From Streptomyces carminius (GTDB taxonomy: Bacteria; Actinomycetota; Actinomycetes; Streptomycetales; Streptomycetaceae), in NCBI RefSeq assembly GCF_002794255.1, contig NZ_PGGW01000019.1, positions 126,501 to 190,500 of the forward strand: a stretch of 64,000 nt of DNA, written 5' to 3'. Below the pieces are notes generated by a model. The model was not told where the DNA came from and did no database searches. It saw nothing but the letters and a program-made list of their open reading frames with translations. Both the position numbers and the translations under genes were made by a program. Shown here in pieces: positions 20,808-30,364 of this stretch; the stretch's first letter is position 1, and each line of letters begins with the position of its first letter.

Positions 20808-22943
20808 TCAGCGCAGGCCCGCCTCCTTCATCTGCCGCAGTTCCTTCTTCAGTTCACCCACCTCGTCCCGCAGCCGGGCGGCCACCTCGAACTTCAGCTC
20901 GGCCGCCGCGGCCCGCATCCGCCCGGTCATCTCCTCGATCAGCGCGGCCAGTTCGGTGGCCGGCCGGTCGGTGGGCCGCTTGGCTCCCCCGCCGCCCGGG
21001 CCCTCGCCGTCCCCTCTCGCCTCGCGGCCCAGCGCCGGCACCGGCGCCCTGCGCTCCCGGCCCGCGCCCGGCTGGCGGTAGCCGCTGTCCAGCAGCTCGT
21101 GGGTGTCGATCTCCTCGCGCGCGATCGTCGCCACGATGTCGTTGATTTTCTTGCGCAGGGGCTGGGGGTCGATGCCGTGCGCCTCGTTGTAGGCGATCTG
21201 CCTGGCCCGGCGCCGGTTGGTCTCGTCGATGGCCTTCGCCATCGACGGGGTCACCCTGTCGGCGTACATGTGCACCTGGCCGGAGACGTTGCGCGCCGCG
21301 CGGCCGATGGTCTGGATCAGGGAGGTCCCCGAGCGCAGGAAGCCCTCCTTGTCCGCGTCGAGGATGGCCACCAGGGAGACCTCGGGCAGGTCCAGTCCCT
21401 CGCGCAGCAGGTTGATGCCGACCAGGACGTCGTACTCGCCGGACCGCAGCTCGCGCAGCAGCTCGATCCGGCGCAGGGTGTCCACGTCGCTGTGCAGGTA
21501 GCGGACCCGGATGTCCAGCTCCTCGAAGTACCCGGTCAGGTCCTCGGCCATCTTCTTGGTCAGCGTGGTGACCAGGACGCGCTCGTCCTTCTCGGCGCGG
21601 GTGCGGATCTCGTGCACCAGATCGTCGATCTGCCCCTCGGTGGGCTTGACGACGACCTCCGGGTCGACCAGCCCGGTGGGGCGGATGATCTGCTCCACCA
21701 CTCCGTCGGAGCGGGACAGCTCGTACGGTCCGGGGGTGGCCGACAGATAGACCGTCTGCCCGATGCGCCCCAGGAACTCCTCCCACTTCAGCGGCCGGTT
21801 GTCCATCGCGGACGGCAGCCGGAAGCCGTGGTCGACCAGGGTGCGCTTGCGGGAGGCGTCACCCTCGTACATGGCGCCGATCTGCGGGACGGTGACATGT
21901 GACTCGTCGATGACCAGCAGGAAGTCGTCGGGGAAGTAGTCGAGCAGGGTGTGCGGAGGGGAGCCCTTCTCGCGGCCGTCGATGTGCAGCGAGTAGTTCT
22001 CGATGCCGGAGCAGGTGCCGATCTGCCGCATCATCTCGATGTCGTAGGTGGTCCGCATGCGCAGCCGCTGGGCCTCCAGCAGCTTGCCCTGCTTCTCCAT
22101 CCGCGCCAGGCTCTCGGCCAGCTCGGCCTCGATCCCGGCGATGGCCCGCTCCATGCGCTCGGGGCCCGCCACGTAGTGGGAGGCGGGGAAGACGTACAGC
22201 GCCTCGTCCTCGGAGACGACCTCGCCGGTGATCGGGTGGAGCGTGGAGAGGGCCTCGACCTCGTCGCCGAACATCTCGATGCGGACGGCCAGCTCCTCGT
22301 AGACCGGAAAGATCTCGATCGTGTCGCCGCGCACCCGGAAGGTGCCCCGGGTGAACGCCAGGTCGTTGCGGGTGTACTGGATGTCGACGAAGCGGCGCAG
22401 CAGCGCGTCCCGGTCGATCTCCTGGCCGACCTTCAGCGGCACCATCCGGTCCACGTACTCCTGCGGGGTGCCCAGGCCGTAGATACAGGAGACGGAGGCG
22501 ACCACCACGACGTCGCGCCGGGTGAGCAGCGAGTTGGTCGCACTGTGCCGCAGCCGCTCGACCTCCTCGTTGATGGAGGAGTCCTTCTCGATGTAGGTGT
22601 CGGTCTGCGGGACGTATGCCTCGGGCTGGTAGTAGTCGTAGTACGACACGAAGTACTCGACGGCGTTGTTCGGCAGCAGCTCACGGAACTCGTTGGCGAG
22701 CTGGGCGGCGAGCGTCTTGTTCGGCGCCATTACCAGGGTCGGCCGCTGGAGCCGCTCGATCATCCACGCGGTCGTCGCCGACTTGCCGGTGCCGGTCGCG
22801 CCGAGCAGGACGACGTCCTTCTCGCCCGCCCCGACGCGCTTGGCCAGCTCGTCGATGGCCGCCGGCTGGTCGCCGCTGGGGCGGTAGGGGCTGACGACCT
22901 CGAAGGGTGCCGTCTTGCGTTCGATATGGGTCACGGGCCGCAT
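20808..22943 (-). CDS. uvrB: excinuclease ABC subunit B
   Basis: The 711-residue protein is full-length UvrB: N-terminal [10 protein letters not shown], Walker A GATGTGKS (48-55), a Tyr-rich beta-hairpin segment ([16 protein letters not shown]), a VIDESH box, motif [10 protein letters not shown], and a C-terminal UVR helix pair (about 660-705) that binds UvrC. A 35-residue Arg/Gly-rich stretch before the UVR motif is variable. It is the central helicase-like component of nucleotide excision repair. The gene is divergent from the GDPD gene; I saw no GAAC-N4-GTTC SOS box in the 223-bp intergenic region. Confidence 0.97.
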   Translation of the reverse strand: MRPVTHIERKTAPFEVVSPYRPSGDQPAAIDELAKRVGAGEKDVVLLGATGTGKSATTAWMIERLQRPTLVMAPNKTLAAQLANEFRELLPNNAVEYFVSYYDYYQPEAYVPQTDTYIEKDSSINEEVERLRHSATNSLLTRRDVVVVASVSCIYGLGTPQEYVDRMVPLKVGQEIDRDALLRRFVDIQYTRNDLAFTRGTFRVRGDTIEIFPVYEELAVRIEMFGDEVEALSTLHPITGEVVSEDEALYVFPASHYVAGPERMERAIAGIEAELAESLARMEKQGKLLEAQRLRMRTTYDIEMMRQIGTCSGIENYSLHIDGREKGSPPHTLLDYFPDDFLLVIDESHVTVPQIGAMYEGDASRKRTLVDHGFRLPSAMDNRPLKWEEFLGRIGQTVYLSATPGPYELSRSDGVVEQIIRPTGLVDPEVVVKPTEGQIDDLVHEIRTRAEKDERVLVTTLTKKMAEDLTGYFEELDIRVRYLHSDVDTLRRIELLRELRSGEYDVLVGINLLREGLDLPEVSLVAILDADKEGFLRSGTSLIQTIGRAARNVSGQVHMYADRVTPSMAKAIDETNRRRARQIAYNEAHGIDPQPLRKKINDIVATIAREEIDTHELLDSGYRQPGAGRERRAPVPALGREARGDGEGPGGGGAKRPTDRPATELAALIEEMTGRMRAAAAELKFEVAARLRDEVGELKKELRQMKEAGLR

Positions 22944-23166
22944 GTGACCACCGTACGGCTCCGTACTGACATCCGGGACCGGGTCGGACGGCCGGCGCCG
23001 ACGGGGACTTCCGTACGGCGTTCAGGTTCTGTACGCCTCCCGCCCACGTATCCGTTCCCCGATGCCGGAATGTTCCTGGAGCCGGCGCACCGAGGCCGCC
23101 GGACGGCGCCGGAAGACACCGGAGGCCGGAAGAACCCGGAAACACCGAAGCCGCTGAGGAGCCCCC

Positions 23167-24165
23167 GTGCCCGTACGCCCCGCCGCCCTCGCCCCGCTCG
23201 CCGGTCTGTGCCTGCTCGCCCTCACCGCCGTCCCCGCCCATGCCGTCCCCGTCCGGGTGTCCCCCGCGGTGGACACCGCGGGCGCCGTAACCGCCGCCGG
23301 CCGGACGGCCCCCGTGCCGGTCGCGCACCGCGGCGCCTCCGCGTACGCCCCCGAGAACACCCTCGCCGCCGTCGACGCCGCCCGCGAGCTGGGTGTCGAG
23401 TGGGTGGAGAACGACGTACAGCGCACCAGGGACGGCGAACTGGTGGTACTGCACGACGACGGGCTGGCCCGGACCACCGACGTCGAGGAGGTCTTCCCGG
23501 ACCGTGCTCCCTGGAAGGTCGCGGACTTCACCGCCGCCGAGATCGCCCGGCTGGACGCCGGGAGCTGGTTCGCCCCGCAGTACGCGGGCGAGCCGGTGCC
23601 CACCCTGCGGCAGTTCCTGCGGCGGGTGGAGGACAACGGCCAGCGCCTGCTGCTGGAGATCAAGAAGCCCGAGCTGTACCCCGGCATCGAGGCGGACGTC
23701 CTGCGGCAGCTCCGGGAGGAGGGCTGGCTGGACCGGCGGCACGTGCGGAACCGGCTGATCATCCAGAGCTTCGGCGCCGGCTCGGTGCGCGCCGTCCACG
23801 AACAGGCCCCGGCCGTGAGGACCGGCTTCCTGGGCACTCCGGCCGCCGCCGACCTGCCGGACTACGCGCGGTTCGCCGACCAGATCAATCCGCCCCACAC
23901 CACCCTGTCCGCGGAGTACGTGCGGCGGGTCCACGCGCTGAAGGGGCCGCACGGCAAGCCGCTGGAGGTCTTCACCTGGACGGTGAACGACGCGGAGACG
24001 GCCCGGCGGGTCGCCGCCGCGGGCGTGGACGGGATCATCTCCAACAAGCCGGACGTCGTCCGGGACGCCACCGCGGCCCCGGGCGCGGACGCCTCCCCCG
24101 ACAGCGCCGTGGACACCACTCTGGCCGGCCTCCGGGACCTCGTCCGCGGTCTCCTGGGCGGCTGA
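23167..24165 (+). CDS. secreted glycerophosphodiester phosphodiesterase
   Basis: The 332-residue protein has an N-terminal signal peptide (hydrophobic run to about residue 26, ending AHA) and the GDPD catalytic signature HRGAS (54-58) with APENT (61-65), ENDVQRTRDGELVVLHDD and EIKKPELYPG. It should hydrolyse glycerophosphodiesters outside the cell to glycerol 3-phosphate and an alcohol. The GTG at 23167 has GAGGAG six bases upstream. It is followed by ogt 65 bp later on the same strand. Confidence 0.93.
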   Translation: MPVRPAALAPLAGLCLLALTAVPAHAVPVRVSPAVDTAGAVTAAGRTAPVPVAHRGASAYAPENTLAAVDAARELGVEWVENDVQRTRDGELVVLHDDGLARTTDVEEVFPDRAPWKVADFTAAEIARLDAGSWFAPQYAGEPVPTLRQFLRRVEDNGQRLLLEIKKPELYPGIEADVLRQLREEGWLDRRHVRNRLIIQSFGAGSVRAVHEQAPAVRTGFLGTPAAADLPDYARFADQINPPHTTLSAEYVRRVHALKGPHGKPLEVFTWTVNDAETARRVAAAGVDGIISNKPDVVRDATAAPGADASPDSAVDTTLAGLRDLVRGLLGG

Positions 24166-24230
24166 GCGCGGAGCCTCCGGACGGCGGGAACGGCAGGAGC
24201 GCTGTCGGTGCCGGCCCGTAGGCTCGTGCC

Positions 24231-24830
24231 ATGACCGAGAAGGCGGCGGAGGCCCGTGCCACGACCGGGACGGCGACGGGGAACGGCCCTCCGGTCTGGA
24301 CCCTGCACGGCACCCCGGTCGGCCCACTGCTGCTCGCGGCCACCGGCCGGGGGCTGGTGACCGTCGTCTTCCACGCCGACGGGCGGACGGCGGGCCGTGC
24401 CCTGGCACGGCTCGCCGCGCGGCTGGGCGCCGAACCGGTGCGCGCCGGCGCCGGTGCCGGCCGGGGCGGCGCGGTGCTGGCCGGGGCGGTCCGGGAACTG
24501 GACGCGTACTTCGACGGCGGGCTCCGGGAGTTCTCCGTCCCCCTGGACTGGTCGCTGACGTCCGGCTTCAACGAGCGGGTGCTGCGGGAGCTGGCCTCCT
24601 CCGTGCCGTACGGCGGCACCGTCGGCTACCGGACGCTGGCCTGCCGGGTCGGCGAACCGGGCGCGGCGCGCGCGGTGGGGGTGGCCATGGGCTCGAACCC
24701 GCTGCCGGTGGTGGTGCCGTGTCACCGCGTGGTGGAGAGCGGCGGCGGGATCGGCGGCTTCGGCGGCGGGCTGGAGACCAAGCGTGCGCTGCTGGCTCTG
24801 GAGGGCGTCCTTCCCGCACCGCTGTTCTGA
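24231..24830 (+). CDS. ogt: methylated-DNA--protein-cysteine methyltransferase
   Basis: The 199-residue protein ends with the MGMT active site PCHRV (catalytic Cys about 164) inside NPLPVVVPCHRVVESGG, preceded by the helix-turn-helix segment SSVPYGGTVGYRTLA. It repairs O6-alkylguanine by suicidal transfer of the alkyl group to the Cys. There is no Ada-type N-terminal zinc domain, so it is a simple Ogt type. The ribosome-binding site is weak. It may be co-transcribed with the upstream GDPD gene or the downstream transporter gene. Confidence 0.93.
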   Translation: MTEKAAEARATTGTATGNGPPVWTLHGTPVGPLLLAATGRGLVTVVFHADGRTAGRALARLAARLGAEPVRAGAGAGRGGAVLAGAVRELDAYFDGGLREFSVPLDWSLTSGFNERVLRELASSVPYGGTVGYRTLACRVGEPGAARAVGVAMGSNPLPVVVPCHRVVESGGGIGGFGGGLETKRALLALEGVLPAPLF

Positions 24831-24917
24831 GCGCCTCTCCCGGACGCCCCCGGGCCTCTCCGCCCGGGGGCGGAAACCGCTGTCACCTCCCGCCCCTCCC
24901 CTGGCAGACTGCCCACC

Positions 24918-26288
24918 GTGACCGACATCCCCCAAACCACCGACGCTGCTGACGGCGCCGGAGGCGTTCCCACCGCCTCCCCCGCCGCGTACGAGGGCGC
25001 TGCCGAGGGCACCGCCAAGGGCGCCCCGGTGCCGTCCGGGGGCGAGCTGGCCGCGCTGCGCCGCCGTACCTCCGCCGTGCTCGCCGCGAGTCAGGTCCTG
25101 GGCGGTCTGGGCGTGGCCACCGGCATCGCCCTGGCCGCCGTGCTGGCCGAGGAGGTCAGCGGTTCGGAGGGGCTGGCCGGGCTGGCCATGACCTCGTCGG
25201 TCCTCGGCACGGCCGTGCTGTCCCTGCCGCTGGCCGCCCTGATGGCCGCACGCGGCCGCCGCGCGGGGCTGACGCTGGCCTACCTGGTCGGCGCGGCGGG
25301 CGGCGGGGTGGTGGTCCTCGCCGCCGTGCTCGGCAGTTTTCCGCTGCTGCTGGCGGGCATGGCCGCCTTCGGCGCGGGCTCCTGCGCCAACCTCCAGGCC
25401 CGCTTCGCCGCCGCCGACCTCGCCGAGCCCGACCACCGCGGCCGGGCCATCGCCATGGTGGTGTGGGCCACCACCATCGGCGCGGTCCTCGGCCCGAACA
25501 TAGCCGCCCCGGCCGGGCGCAGCGTGGCGGGGCTGGGCGTCCCGCAGGCCGCGGGCCCCTTCCTGTGGGGAGCGGGAGTCTTCCTGCTGGCCGCCGCGCT
25601 GGTGTTCGTCATGCTGCGGCCGGATCCCCTGCTCACCTCCCGGGTCCTGGCCGCCGCCGGTCCGGGCACCCCGGAACCGGTGCGGAGCCGGTCGCTGCGC
25701 GCCGGTCTGTCCGCCGTCACCACCTCGGCACCCGCCCGGCTGGCTCTGGTCACGATCGCGGGCGCGCACACCACCATGGTCTCGATCATGGTGATGACCC
25801 CGGTCGACCTGGACCACCACGGTGCGGGCATCGAGCTGATCGGTCTGGTGATCAGCGGCCATATCGCGGGCATGTACGCCTTCTCACCGCTGATGGGCAG
25901 GCTCTGCGACCGGCTGGGCCGGATTCCGGTCATCTCGGCCGCCGTCGCGCTGCTGGCGTGCGCGGCCCTGGTGGCCGGCACGGCGGACGGCGACCACACC
26001 CGCAGCGCGGTGGGCCTGTTCCTCCTGGGCCTGGGCTGGTCCGCCGGGCTGGTCGGCGGTTCCGCCCTGCTCACCGACTCGGTGCCGCAGGCCGCCCGCG
26101 CGGCCGTCCAGGGGCTCTCCGACCTGGCCATGAACGCCGCGGCGGGGGTGGGCGGCGCGCTCGCCGGCCTGGTCATGGCCCGGGCGGGCTACGGCTGGCT
26201 CAACGCACTGGCCGCCGCCGTCCTGCTGCCGGTCGCCGCACTCGTACTGTTCACCCGGTACCGCCGTCCGACGGCGGCCGGCCGGTGA
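24918..26288 (+). CDS. major facilitator superfamily transporter
   Basis: The 456-residue protein has about 12 hydrophobic helices arranged as two halves. It has an N-terminal cytosolic tail of about 45 residues and a loop after the sixth helix (around 230-260) rich in Pro/Arg. The segment GRLCDRLGRIPV in the second half is the MFS motif-A equivalent (GxxxDRxGRR-like). The substrate is unknown; the layout fits drug:H+ antiporters. GTG 24918 is chosen because it precedes the whole conserved protein; no strong Shine-Dalgarno is seen. It converges with the PIG-L deacetylase gene. Confidence 0.88.
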   Translation: MTDIPQTTDAADGAGGVPTASPAAYEGAAEGTAKGAPVPSGGELAALRRRTSAVLAASQVLGGLGVATGIALAAVLAEEVSGSEGLAGLAMTSSVLGTAVLSLPLAALMAARGRRAGLTLAYLVGAAGGGVVVLAAVLGSFPLLLAGMAAFGAGSCANLQARFAAADLAEPDHRGRAIAMVVWATTIGAVLGPNIAAPAGRSVAGLGVPQAAGPFLWGAGVFLLAAALVFVMLRPDPLLTSRVLAAAGPGTPEPVRSRSLRAGLSAVTTSAPARLALVTIAGAHTTMVSIMVMTPVDLDHHGAGIELIGLVISGHIAGMYAFSPLMGRLCDRLGRIPVISAAVALLACAALVAGTADGDHTRSAVGLFLLGLGWSAGLVGGSALLTDSVPQAARAAVQGLSDLAMNAAAGVGGALAGLVMARAGYGWLNALAAAVLLPVAALVLFTRYRRPTAAGR

Positions 26289-26347
26289 CGGCGGACCGGT
26301 GACGGCGCCGAAGCCGGCCACCCCCGTTCCCGCTCCGTGAACGTCTC

Positions 26348-26406
26348 CGGCCGTCCACCGGTCCTCGCGGCTCCCCGAGGGGCACCCGCCGCGGCCTGGA
26401 CGGCCG
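26348..26406. terminator. inverted repeat between converging genes
   Basis: Two 10-bp perfect arms (26348-26357 and 26397-26406) flank a 39-base loop that has its own CGCGG/CCGCG pairing. It lies between the MFS and PIG-L genes, which converge, so a bidirectional terminator is the likely role. Confidence 0.5.
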
Positions 26407-26448
26407 TCCGCCCCGTTCCCCGTGAGGGACACGGCGGCGGCCGGCCCG

Positions 26449-27186
26449 TCACCCCCTCGGGTACACCTGGAAGGTCACGGCCCGCCGCCCGCCGGTGCGC
26501 CCGGCGGACGTCTCCAGCATCCCGGTGATGAACCCGCGGGCGTACTCGGCGGGCTCCTCGTCGCTGAGCGCCGTGAGGTACGCCCGGTGCTCGGCGAGCG
26601 AGGCGACGGCCCGCTCCACGTCTTCCTCCCCCACCTCCACGGCGTGCGTCGGCTCCGGCGAGCCGGCGACCGCCACCCAGCGCACCCCGTCCCAGGGTGT
26701 CAGCCCCTCGTCGGCCAGGTCCGTGAAGATCCAGCGGTTGCCCGCGTCCCCGGCCGCGTCCAGCACGGCACGTCCGACGGCCCGGTGATCGGGGGTGTTC
26801 CAGAAGCCCGGCCCCCAGGTCTCGTGCTGGTTGAGGGTGATCACCAGCTCGGGCCGGTGGCGGCGGATCGCGGCGGCCAGGTCCCGGCGGAGCGCGACAC
26901 CCTCCTCGATCACCCCGTCCCGGTGGTCCAGGAACTCCACCGCCTCCACCCCCACCACGGCCGCGCTCGCCCGCTGCTCGGCCTCCCGCACCCGTGCCGC
27001 CTCGGCCGGGTCCATGGTGTCGATCCCGGCCTCGCCACGGGTCACCAGCAGATAGGCGATCTCCCGCCCGGCGGTGGTCCACCGGGCGATGGCGGCGGCC
27101 GCTCCGTACTCCAGATCGTCCGGGTGGGCGACGATCGCCAGGGCGCGCTGCCAGTCCTCGGGCATGGGGCTGAGCTGTCCGTCCAT
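26449..27186 (-). CDS. PIG-L family deacetylase
   Basis: The 245-residue protein has the PIG-L/LmbE zinc motif AHPDD at residues 20-24 (HPDDLEYG), and a later [16 protein letters not shown] segment supplying further ligands. Members deacetylate N-acetylglucosaminyl groups, for example MshB and Mca in mycothiol metabolism; the actual substrate here is unknown. The ATG at 27186 is well supported by GAGGAGG six bases upstream. It lies 68 bp downstream of the PemK-like gene. Confidence 0.93.
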   Translation of the reverse strand: MDGQLSPMPEDWQRALAIVAHPDDLEYGAAAAIARWTTAGREIAYLLVTRGEAGIDTMDPAEAARVREAEQRASAAVVGVEAVEFLDHRDGVIEEGVALRRDLAAAIRRHRPELVITLNQHETWGPGFWNTPDHRAVGRAVLDAAGDAGNRWIFTDLADEGLTPWDGVRWVAVAGSPEPTHAVEVGEEDVERAVASLAEHRAYLTALSDEEPAEYARGFITGMLETSAGRTGGRRAVTFQVYPRG

Positions 27187-27254
27187 CGTTGGCCTCCTCG
27201 GCGGTACGCGGTGTGATCGGCTTGGTGCGGCGGTGCGGCGGTGCGGCGGTGCGC

Positions 27255-27686
27255 TCAGTGCCAGCCGTACCGCAGCTGGAGGCTGTGCACGACCCGGTTG
27301 AACCTGGCCCGGTCCAGCGCGCACGCCTCGCGCCGCATCCCCTCCGGGTGGATCCGCAGCACCCGGTCCAGGTCCACCCACGACTCCCGCCCGGAACGGT
27401 CCCAGGGGCCGGAACCGAGCGGCACCCAGGCCTGCCGCCCGTCCCGGGGTCTGCTGGAGAGCTGTACGGCCAGCAGGGTGCCGGCCGGCTCCCGCGCCAC
27501 GACCAGGACGGGACGGTCCTTGCCCCGCCCGTCCAGCTCCTCGTAGGGGACCCAGGTCCACACGATCTCACCGGGATCCGGATCGCCGTCCGGGTCGGGC
27601 GCGTAGGCCGTCCGCACCGCTCCCACCTCGTCGGCGCGCACCTCGGCGGTCGTGGCGGGGCCCGTCGCCCGGGGTTGTGTCGTCAT
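27255..27686 (-). CDS. PemK/MazF-like growth-inhibitor family protein (no antitoxin seen)
   Basis: The 143-residue protein has the beta-barrel core of the PemK/MazF family: [33 protein letters not shown], and a C-terminal [19 protein letters not shown]. Canonical members are sequence-specific mRNA endonucleases. No small antitoxin gene is visible on either side: downstream is the PIG-L gene and upstream is the divergent AIM24 gene, so it may be a solitary or domesticated member. A 35-residue N-terminal extension precedes the barrel. Confidence 0.75.
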   Translation of the reverse strand: MTTQPRATGPATTAEVRADEVGAVRTAYAPDPDGDPDPGEIVWTWVPYEELDGRGKDRPVLVVAREPAGTLLAVQLSSRPRDGRQAWVPLGSGPWDRSGRESWVDLDRVLRIHPEGMRREACALDRARFNRVVHSLQLRYGWH

Positions 27687-27873
27687 GGGGCCACGCTAGC
27701 GGCAGGCCCCGCGGCCATGCGGTCCGCACCGCCATGAGCAGCCCGCTCGGCCGGGCCGGACGCGCGGAACGGAAGCCGGCGGGGCCCGCCGCCCAGCCGG
27801 CCGGGACCTTTCTCCGTCTCCCACCGCGCGCGGTGCCTTGGCGGGCGGCGGAACAGCGGGGAGCATACCTGCC

Positions 27874-28551
27874 ATGCGCAGCGACATCTTCGCCTCCGAG
27901 AACACGGTCCGGCCCGCCACCTCCCCCGGTATGGCCCTGCAGAACCCCAAGTCGATCCGGTACGTGGTGAACGGCGAGTGCTACGCCCGGCAGGGGGCCA
28001 TGATCGCCTTCCGCGGCAATCTGGCCTTCGAGAAGAAGGGCCAGGGAGTGGGGAACTTCATCAAGCGGTCGGTCACCGGGGAGGGGCTGGCCCTGATGGC
28101 CGTCCGCGGCCAGGGGGAGGCGTGGTTCGCCCACGAGGCCGCCAACTGTTTCATCATCGACTTCGACCCCGGTGACAGCCTCACCGTCAACGGGCGCAAC
28201 GTCCTGTGCTTCGACGCGAGCCTCGGTTACGAGATAAAGGTCGTCAAGGGCGCGGGCATGGTCGGCGGCGGCCTGTTCAACAGCGTCTTCACCGGACAGG
28301 GCAAACTGGGCGTGATCTGCGAGGGCAGCCCCATCGTCATCCCCGTCGACCCGCAGCAGCCGGTCTTCGTCGACACCGACGCGGTCGTCGGCTGGAGCGC
28401 GCAACTCCAGACCTCCCTGCACCGTTCGCAGAGCTTCGGTTCGATGATCCGCGGTGGTTCCGGCGAGGCGGTGCAGCTCAGGCTGGACGGCCAGGGATTC
28501 GTGATCGTCCGCCCGAGCGAGGCGCGATCGGCGGCCCAGGCCGCGGGCTGA
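27874..28551 (+). CDS. AIM24 family protein
   Basis: The 225-residue protein has the beta-helical AIM24 layout rich in Gly and Val, for example VNGECYARQGAMIAFRGN, GEGLALMAVRGQGEAWF and VCFD-type strands, with GGGLFNSVFTGQG typical of the family. AIM24 proteins are widespread in Streptomyces, frequently near ter genes, and no biochemical function is established. ATG 27874 begins at the conserved MRSDIF; the upstream in-frame start at 27838 lacks a ribosome-binding site. The gene is divergent from the PemK-like gene. Confidence 0.85.
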   Translation: MRSDIFASENTVRPATSPGMALQNPKSIRYVVNGECYARQGAMIAFRGNLAFEKKGQGVGNFIKRSVTGEGLALMAVRGQGEAWFAHEAANCFIIDFDPGDSLTVNGRNVLCFDASLGYEIKVVKGAGMVGGGLFNSVFTGQGKLGVICEGSPIVIPVDPQQPVFVDTDAVVGWSAQLQTSLHRSQSFGSMIRGGSGEAVQLRLDGQGFVIVRPSEARSAAQAAG

Positions 28552-28606
28552 CCGTCCGGCCGCCGGGAGCGGTCCGCACTCGTCATGGCGATACCCCCAC
28601 CTCTTA

Positions 28607-28621
28607 CCGGAAGCCTTCCGG
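28607..28621. promoter_or_regulatory. 15-bp palindrome CCGGAA-N3-TTCCGG, copy 1
   Basis: Perfect 6-bp arms with a GCC spacer. It is identical in arms to copy 2, 119 bp downstream, and further half-sites lie between them (about 28652 and 28685). It looks like an operator for a dimeric regulator. Confidence 0.55.
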
Positions 28622-28725
28622 ATGTTCTTCGGAGAAATTTCCAACACCCGGCCGGAAACCCGCTATTGACGTCCGGTAACCACTTTCCGGGGCGCTTCCT
28701 CCCAGCCCGTCTCGCATTCTGGCTA

Positions 28726-28740
28726 CCGGAAGAATTCCGG
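28726..28740. promoter_or_regulatory. 15-bp palindrome CCGGAA-N3-TTCCGG, copy 2
   Basis: Perfect 6-bp arms with a GAA spacer, ending 9 bp upstream of a -35 box. That position is typical of an activator or operator site. Confidence 0.55.
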
Positions 28741-28749
28741 AAGAACGCA

Positions 28750-28778
28750 TTGACGCTCACCCGCCCCGGGCCCATACT
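28750..28778 (+). promoter_or_regulatory. predicted promoter of the orphan unit
   Basis: TTGACG (28750-28755) and CATACT (28773-28778) are spaced by exactly 17 bp, a good vegetative-type promoter. Transcription would start near 28785. Confidence 0.6.
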
Positions 28779-28868
28779 CCATACCGATCGTCGCCGATCG
28801 TCACGGATTCACATACCGCAGGCCCGGCACACCCGGACGATTCCCACGGTCCCGAGGAAGGGACAGCA

Positions 28869-28949
28869 ATGGTCGGTCCACTCCTTTCCGAACCGGCGTC
28901 ACCGAAGCCGCGACCGCGCGGCACCCGCCGTCCCGGGCCGTGCCGGTGA
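28869..28949 (+). CDS. possible 26-residue small protein or leader peptide
   Basis: ATG 28869 is preceded by GAGGAAGGGA with a 5-base gap, one of the best ribosome-binding sites in the window, and lies about 85 bases after the predicted transcription start. The ORF is 26 codons, starting MVGPLLSEPASPK and then Arg/Pro-rich, and stops at TGA 28947-28949, overlapping a GTG (28946) by GTGA. No homologue is recognised. It could be a leader peptide, a small protein, or a chance ORF in a small RNA. Confidence 0.35.
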   Translation: MVGPLLSEPASPKPRPRGTRRPGPCR

Positions 28950-29068
28950 GGACTCCGGCGGCCCGGCGGGTTTCCGGGACCGGTTCCTGCCCGTTCCCCG
29001 ACCCCGTCCGGCAGCCGGTGACACGGCGGCGTGGCGGTCTTCTCCCCGATCGCCACGCCGCCCGCCCT

Positions 29069-29085
29069 CCGGCGGGCTCCGCCGG
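29069..29085 (+). terminator. hairpin that could end the orphan unit
   Basis: A 7-bp perfect stem (29069-29075 with 29079-29085) with a 3-base loop lies 120 bp after the small ORF. Confidence 0.4.
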
Positions 29086-29436
29086 GCGCACGGGTGCCCA
29101 CAAGGGCCTGCCGGGGACGGGGCGGGGCCGATACGGTGTGAGGGTGCTGCCAACCCCCCGCTCCCCCTTCCCGTCGTCCCCCTCCCCCCGGCTGTGCTGT
29201 CTCAACGAGTCACTGCGGCGACGGCCGAGCCGGGTACGGTGCCGGCCGGTGCGCGAGAGGCGGCCCGGCGACCGTCCGCGGCCGGTGACCGCCCGCGGTA
29301 CCGGTGCCGCCCGGTCCGTGGTCTGCCGCAGGCTGTGCGGTTACCCGGTACCGCCGCCCGGGGCTCCCTGACGGATGACGGACCGGAACCGGCGGACCAG
29401 CGGCCGCCGCTCCTCCCGGGCCCGGGGCGAGGCCGC

Positions 29437-30207
29437 TCAGTCCTCGCACTGCCGCAGCATCGCCGTCCGGTCCGCCGCCGTCACCGGCAGTCCGTACTCG
29501 AGCGCGACCTGCGCGAAGCGCACCGCGTAGGCACAGCGGACCTGCCTGTCCGGCGGCAGCCAGGCGGCCGGTCCGGAGTCGCTCTTGCGGCTGTTGGCCG
29601 CCCCGTCCACGGGCAGCAGGTTCAGCGGGTCGTTGGCGAACCGCTCGCGCCGGTCCTCCGGCCAGCGGGAGGCACCCAGCTGCCAGGCGTACGACAGCGG
29701 CACGACATGGTCGACCTGCACCTCGGCGGCGTCCTGCTTGCGCCACTCGATCGTCTTCCCGGTGTACGGGTCGGCCAGCGTCATGGAGACCACCACGCAG
29801 TCGGAGCCGGATCGGAAGCGCAGCTCCCGGCCGTCTCGTTTCAGCAGGTCGTTGCGGGTGTCGCAGCCGTTGCGCGCCAGCGGTACCCCGTCCACGGAGT
29901 CCTTCCAGGCGTACCCGAACTCGTCCCGGTCGTAGCCGGTCCTCGGCCCGCGCCCCTTGGTCACCAGCTCCCCGATGATCCTCCGCGCCTCCTCCCGCTC
30001 GGCCCCGGATCCGAGGGGCGCGAGGCCCGGCCCGGTGCCCTCCTCGTTCTCCAGCGGGCTGACCGCCCGGCCGTCCCCGGCGGAGGTGGACGGATCGGCG
30101 GAGGAGTCCTCCCCTCCGGGGTTCTCGCAGCCGGTCAGAGCGAGGGCGGCGGTCAGTACGAGGGCGGCGGTCGGAACGGTTCCGCGGCGGAGGTGTCGGG
30201 ATATCAC
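29437..30207 (-). CDS. lipoprotein with C-terminal HNH endonuclease domain (GmrSD-C/DUF1524 type)
   Basis: The 256-residue protein has a lipoprotein signal with lipobox LTGC (Cys27), an acidic Ser/Glu linker (about 28-65), and an HNH domain whose core is QVDHVVPLSYAWQLG followed by NDPLNLLPVDGAANSRKS, with the C-terminal YAVRFAQVALEYGL of the family. Similar secreted or anchored HNH proteins are common in Streptomyces. A metal-dependent extracytoplasmic nuclease for foreign-DNA degradation or nutrient gain is inferred. It is a single-gene unit divergent from the next gene at 30365. Confidence 0.88.
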   Translation of the reverse strand: MISRHLRRGTVPTAALVLTAALALTGCENPGGEDSSADPSTSAGDGRAVSPLENEEGTGPGLAPLGSGAEREEARRIIGELVTKGRGPRTGYDRDEFGYAWKDSVDGVPLARNGCDTRNDLLKRDGRELRFRSGSDCVVVSMTLADPYTGKTIEWRKQDAAEVQVDHVVPLSYAWQLGASRWPEDRRERFANDPLNLLPVDGAANSRKSDSGPAAWLPPDRQVRCAYAVRFAQVALEYGLPVTAADRTAMLRQCED

Positions 30208-30364
30208 GTGGCGGTCCAGGGGTCGGCGGTACGGCGGGGCGTCGGTGCCCTGCCCATGCCAATACTGCCGCCTCGGGAACCCGGAAAACCCGGTTGCCCT
30301 CCGACCGGGGACAAAGGACGGTTGTGCCCGTCACAGTGCTTTTCGTCGACGGGGGTGTTCTGCC

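Larger units (their letters stand above)
28552..29436. other. 885-bp gene-poor stretch with palindromes and an orphan transcription unit
   Basis: No convincing large gene is present. The first 200 bp are less GC-rich than their neighbours and hold six CCGGAA/TTCCGG half-sites, a promoter and a 26-codon ORF with a good ribosome-binding site; the rest is GC-rich with hairpins. The long overlapping ORFs here have Pro/Arg/Gly-rich translations and no family resemblance, so I leave them out. Confidence 0.7.

Noticed and set aside
22944-23166. SOS (LexA) box upstream of uvrB
   Set aside because: No GAAC-N4-GTTC-like palindrome seen; the uvrA upstream region also lacks one.
28946-29371. Plus-strand ORF starting at GTG 28946, overlapping the 26-codon ORF
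   Set aside because: Pro/Arg-rich translation with weak third-position GC bias and no family resemblance; it probably reflects chance openness.
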